Assembly: GCA_026708185.1 (NCBI GenBank) | Contig: JAPOVK010000017.1 | Location: 1-64,000 of the forward strand | DNA length: 64,000 nt | From: Gammaproteobacteria bacterium | GTDB lineage: Bacteria > Pseudomonadota > Gammaproteobacteria > Pseudomonadales > Azotimanducaceae | Reading direction: 5' to 3' | Shown here: positions 61,385 through 64,000 of the stretch, in pieces | Numbering within the stretch: position 1 is the first letter of the stretch | Layout of the letters: each line of letters begins with the position of its first letter | Program-made: the position numbers and the translations under genes | Notes under the pieces: generated by a model | The model's input: only the letters and a program-made list of their open reading frames with translations | Databases searched by the model: none | Told to the model about the DNA's origin: nothing

Positions 61385-63142
61385 TCAGTAGAAGGGGAAC
61401 AGAGCACCGAGGAGCGCGGAGAAGCTGTCGACCGTGGCTGCGAGACGCGTCTTGCTGCCACCGAAGAAGCCGGCATCGAGTAGATCTCGGCGGAGTTCGC
61501 CCGGGATGCTGTCGAGGATGCGGCGTCGGGACCCATGACGCCATACGTTTCGGCCGATGTGCGTCCACGGTGGGTTCCCTGGAGTACTTGGATCTTCGCT
61601 GACCTGGGTCTCCGAGAACGTCAACGCGAAGAGTATTTCCCAGAGGTCGTGCACGTCTTCGAAGTTGGCGACGACGGCCGCGAAGCTGGTTCGCCACGTA
61701 TCGAGTACGTCGAAGAGGTGGTCGGATGCAGGGGTCTTGCGCCTTTCCATTCCAGGTAGGCGCTTCCAGAAGTCGTTGCGGTTGCCGTCGAGGAACCAAC
61801 GGGCCGGGATGTCCACTAGGCGCCCCGGCCCGCCATTGTCGCCTTGGATCGGGTAGGACAGCAGATCGTGCAGCGGACGCCATCGTTTGGCCAACACGAG
61901 GCCGACGGCGTAGGCCCACAACAGGAGAACGGAGGGGTAGCGTTGCAGGTGGATGGGACCCGGGTGATCAGCGGAGTCCGCCCACAAGCTGAGGAGGATG
62001 CCGGCGACATCTTCGGTCTCCGTGCCGTCGCCCCACCGGCCGAGCACGCCGAGGACGCGACCGAGGGGCTCGACTTTCGCCTCGCAAGCAGCAACGATTT
62101 GCGCGTGGCCGACGGGATCGGCGTCAACACTGGGCGCAGATTCGGCCAAGCGAAGCCGGACCCGTTCGACCTCGGTCGCGAGAAGGTCGTGCAGTTCGAT
62201 CCGGTGCTCGGGTTTCGATGCGAACCGCTTCGCCGTGCCAACGAGGAGGGCCACGGTGGCGGGATCCTGGCGACGGGTCTGGGCGAGAGTGCGTACCTGG
62301 TCCCGCAAGGTGCCCAGAAAACCGTCTGCGTCCTCGATCTGAACGAGATGGCCGCTGCGGTGCGCGATGATCCGTTCGGCGCTGTCGCTAGGTCGGCCGG
62401 GCGACGCCCAATAGAGCGAGTAGCGCCGAGAAGGGTTGCTTAGGATGGCGCGTCTGAGCGCTTCGTCCCAGTCACCGGACCAGCCGCAAACGATGAGGCC
62501 GTGCTCTTCGAGGATGCGCTTGAGAAGTGCGTTGTACTCGGTGGGATACGACTCGAGCTCCGCAGTCGTGTTGCGGATGCGAGCGTCCTTGTAGTCGCCG
62601 TGTAGCTTGACGAGATAGCAGGCAGTGTGGGCGAATGGCTCGGCGCCGTCGAGTGCGTCGACCGAGTCGATGACCGTGGGCTCGACGTCGCGCTCGCGCA
62701 AGGCGGTCTCGATGAGACGGTCAATGTTGGTCGTGACGATTACGCGGACGAATCCCTCGCGGACGAGGTCGGCAATTGCCCGGTGCGCTGCGGTTGGGGC
62801 ATTGCGGCCGTCGCGGACGTCGTCGTTGGTCGGTTCGATGTAAGCTTGCAGGATGGCTCGACGATCGTCCGGTGATGGACCAAGTGCGGCGACGAGGTCC
62901 GAGTAATCAGGTTCTCGGTCGAACGCCTGGCGGTACCAATCGGCCCAGTCTGCGTGGTCGGTCTCGCCCCGAAGGGCAGCTACGCGGCGGACCAGATCGA
63001 GGGTGATGTCCCAGCCAGTCGGGATGCCGGCGGCGCTCGAAAGGCCCGAGCCAACTAGCAGGGCGTAGACCCCAGGACTTCCGTAGACCGAGAAGGCGAG
63101 CATGGCCGAAGGATCGGCGGCGGGAGACGTCTGGGTGGCCAT
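61385..63142 (-). CDS. SIR2-domain protein (candidate defence NADase)
   Basis: A 585-residue protein. The N-terminal about 290 residues are a SIR2-like domain: GSGLSSAAGIPTGWDI (31-46), VTTNIDRLIE with Asn139 and Asp141, KLHGDY with His181, and LIVCGWSGDWDEAL. SIR2 domains of this non-deacetylase type degrade NAD+ in Thoeris, DSR, SIR2-HerA and short-Argonaute systems. The C-terminal about 290 residues are helical and unassigned; a sensor role is inference. No HerA, TIR or Argonaute gene is visible. First of four leftward genes in the island. Confidence 0.85.
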   Translation of the reverse strand: MATQTSPAADPSAMLAFSVYGSPGVYALLVGSGLSSAAGIPTGWDITLDLVRRVAALRGETDHADWADWYRQAFDREPDYSDLVAALGPSPDDRRAILQAYIEPTNDDVRDGRNAPTAAHRAIADLVREGFVRVIVTTNIDRLIETALRERDVEPTVIDSVDALDGAEPFAHTACYLVKLHGDYKDARIRNTTAELESYPTEYNALLKRILEEHGLIVCGWSGDWDEALRRAILSNPSRRYSLYWASPGRPSDSAERIIAHRSGHLVQIEDADGFLGTLRDQVRTLAQTRRQDPATVALLVGTAKRFASKPEHRIELHDLLATEVERVRLRLAESAPSVDADPVGHAQIVAACEAKVEPLGRVLGVLGRWGDGTETEDVAGILLSLWADSADHPGPIHLQRYPSVLLLWAYAVGLVLAKRWRPLHDLLSYPIQGDNGGPGRLVDIPARWFLDGNRNDFWKRLPGMERRKTPASDHLFDVLDTWRTSFAAVVANFEDVHDLWEILFALTFSETQVSEDPSTPGNPPWTHIGRNVWRHGSRRRILDSIPGELRRDLLDAGFFGGSKTRLAATVDSFSALLGALFPFY

Positions 63143-63580
63143 AGGTGTGGATTCGCGGACTGCGTTGTGTAGGCGCGCATCGTAGCGTTTGCCGCACAGA
63201 TGTGAAGCCGAAACGCGGTGGCCGAGTTGACGCGTTGGCCGATTTGCCTGGTTGGTGCGCTTAGAAGGTAGGGTCGCGGAGGTGCAGTTGGCGTGGCCTA
63301 CGACTAGGAGGCGAGCCGAGACTGCCGGGGGCGACCCCAGAGGGCGGACTTACGCACGGTGGTTAGTCGCAAAGGTGCCGCGGAGAGAGCCCGGCATCGC
63401 CGCACGCCATGGATGCAGAGGCCCACGATGGGCAGATCGCCAGAGGACAAAGGGGCCCGAAGGCCGTCCGGCCGACTGCGGGAACCACAGGGATCCTCGA
63501 CCGCAAGGTCGTCCGGCCTTGCGTCCCCGTGGGCAGTTTGAAGTTGCACTGGCCGTCAGCCATCGGCTGTCGTGCGAACT
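63143..63580. other. Non-coding, hairpin-containing stretch near the window edge
   Basis: No convincing gene in about 440 bases between the partial gene at the edge and the SIR2 gene. Short hairpins are visible, for example CGCAAGG pairing with CCTTGCG around 63502-63523. A structured RNA is possible; see findings. The promoter of the SIR2 gene should lie near its right end. Confidence 0.4.
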
Positions 63581-64000
63581 TCAGTTGAGGCCAACGAGGC
63601 GTGTTGTTGCGCCGACCCCGAGCCTGAACATGCTGCGGGCATTTTGCGAGGCGCGCGCCCAGGCGTGAGCGAGATCGGAGTTCAGCGGCGTCACGACGAT
63701 CTCGAACGGCGCATTGGGCAGTCGGCGAAACATGACGACCGAGTTGGAGTAGTCTGGCCCGCCTTGGGCCTGCGTGGGAAGGTTGAGTCTCTCCATCCCG
63801 TTGCTGCCATGCCAAGTGAGCGGCCTGTCGGCCCAGACTCTTGAACCGATGCGCAGGAGTGGACAACCGATGTCGGCATGGGGAACGGTGTATTGGCTGA
63901 AGGTCAGCCCAAAGAATCGATGGCCGCGCCGTGGGAGTTCGAGTTGGTTTCCCGACCCGCCCTGCAGCTTCTCGACTTGGACCCACATCTCGTCGAAGGC
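63581..64000 (-). CDS. Unrecognised protein, C-terminal part (5' end beyond the window)
   Basis: The frame is open through the right edge, so the N-terminus is missing; about 139 residues are visible, ending VGATTRLVGLN and a TGA. WVQVEKLQGGSGNQLELPRR, FFGLTFSQYTVPHADIGCP and SNSVVMFRRLPNAPFEIVVT are coherent, non-repetitive protein sequence. I do not recognise it; a restriction-endonuclease-like or phospholipase-D-like tail came to mind without firm motif support. Placed at the edge of the defence-like island, on the same strand as the SIR2 gene. Confidence 0.5.
   Translation of the reverse strand, partial: AFDEMWVQVEKLQGGSGNQLELPRRGHRFFGLTFSQYTVPHADIGCPLLRIGSRVWADRPLTWHGSNGMERLNLPTQAQGGPDYSNSVVMFRRLPNAPFEIVVTPLNSDLAHAWARASQNARSMFRLGVGATTRLVGLN

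Noticed and set aside
63340-63560. Retron-like msr/msd region (a TTAG-containing stretch beside a defence gene)
   Set aside because: No reverse transcriptase is in view and I could not find the long a1/a2 inverted repeat; kept only as a possible structured RNA.

Overview
The window is about 64 kb of GC-rich, densely coding DNA. It reads like a chromosomal contig from an uncultivated proteobacterium, most likely a gammaproteobacterium. Pointers are a HolD-like gene directly in front of rimI, an AroG-type DAHP synthase, a tRNA with an encoded CCA end, and a marine-style catabolic gene content (CaiB/BaiF CoA-transferases, acyl-CoA dehydrogenases, phytanoyl-CoA dioxygenases, N-acyl-D-amino-acid deacylase, PQQ sugar dehydrogenase). 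Taxonomy is inference; there is no rRNA or other phylogenetic marker here.

Layout. 0-9.5 kb: the 3' end of a formylglycine-generating-enzyme (FGE)-like gene, a coiled-coil membrane protein built on 21-bp repeats, a five-gene peptide/solute ABC importer on the minus strand (order permease-permease-binding protein-ATPase-ATPase), a secreted repeat protein, a 3-hydroxyisobutyrate-dehydrogenase-like enzyme and a MazEF-type module. 9.5-18.7 kb: an IS91-like transposase scrap, a cytochrome c/PQQ dehydrogenase, a CoA-transferase/SDR pair (the SDR frameshifted), a phosphatase, an acyl-CoA dehydrogenase, a metallo-beta-lactamase-fold protein, a VOC protein (frameshifted), a MntA-HepT module, and a small gene carrying an in-frame 237-bp repeat insertion. 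18.7-36.1 kb: a divergent cluster rich in amide chemistry. Leftward are a D-aminoacylase, a methyltransferase and an alpha/beta hydrolase. Rightward is a translationally coupled operon of a YbdK-type carboxylate-amine ligase, a penicillin-acylase-family Ntn hydrolase and three tandem giant paralogues of about 1,140 residues that fuse an ABC-2-like permease, an M1-aminopeptidase-like region without HExxH and a golvesin-C-like domain.

36.1-55.3 kb: hydrolase, dioxygenases, a transporter, lipoproteins, a second CoA-transferase, and a three-gene leftward operon ending in a UGSC-family selenoprotein. In that gene an in-frame TGA encodes Sec93 and is followed by a SECIS-like hairpin. Then come an ASPIC/UnbV repeat protein, an amidase, aroG, holD-like/rimI, two acyl-CoA dehydrogenases, a 1-Cys peroxiredoxin and a YbhB-like protein.

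55.3-64 kb: a tRNA-Arg(CCT) followed by what looks like a mobile or defence island. It holds a serine recombinase, a DUF6602-type nuclease-like protein, a decayed IS3 orfA, a caspase-like DUF6642-type protein, a ParB-like protein, a HicA-like small protein, a SIR2-domain protein and a truncated gene at the edge.

The best candidates for undescribed biology are (1) the tandem permease/pseudo-peptidase array coupled to a ligase and an acylase, (2) the UGSC selenoprotein operon, and (3) a short structured repeat family: one copy is inserted in frame inside a gene with a 6-bp target duplication, and the other supplies the leader and start codon of a lipoprotein gene. All family assignments are from recognition of motifs and sequence patterns; no database search was run.
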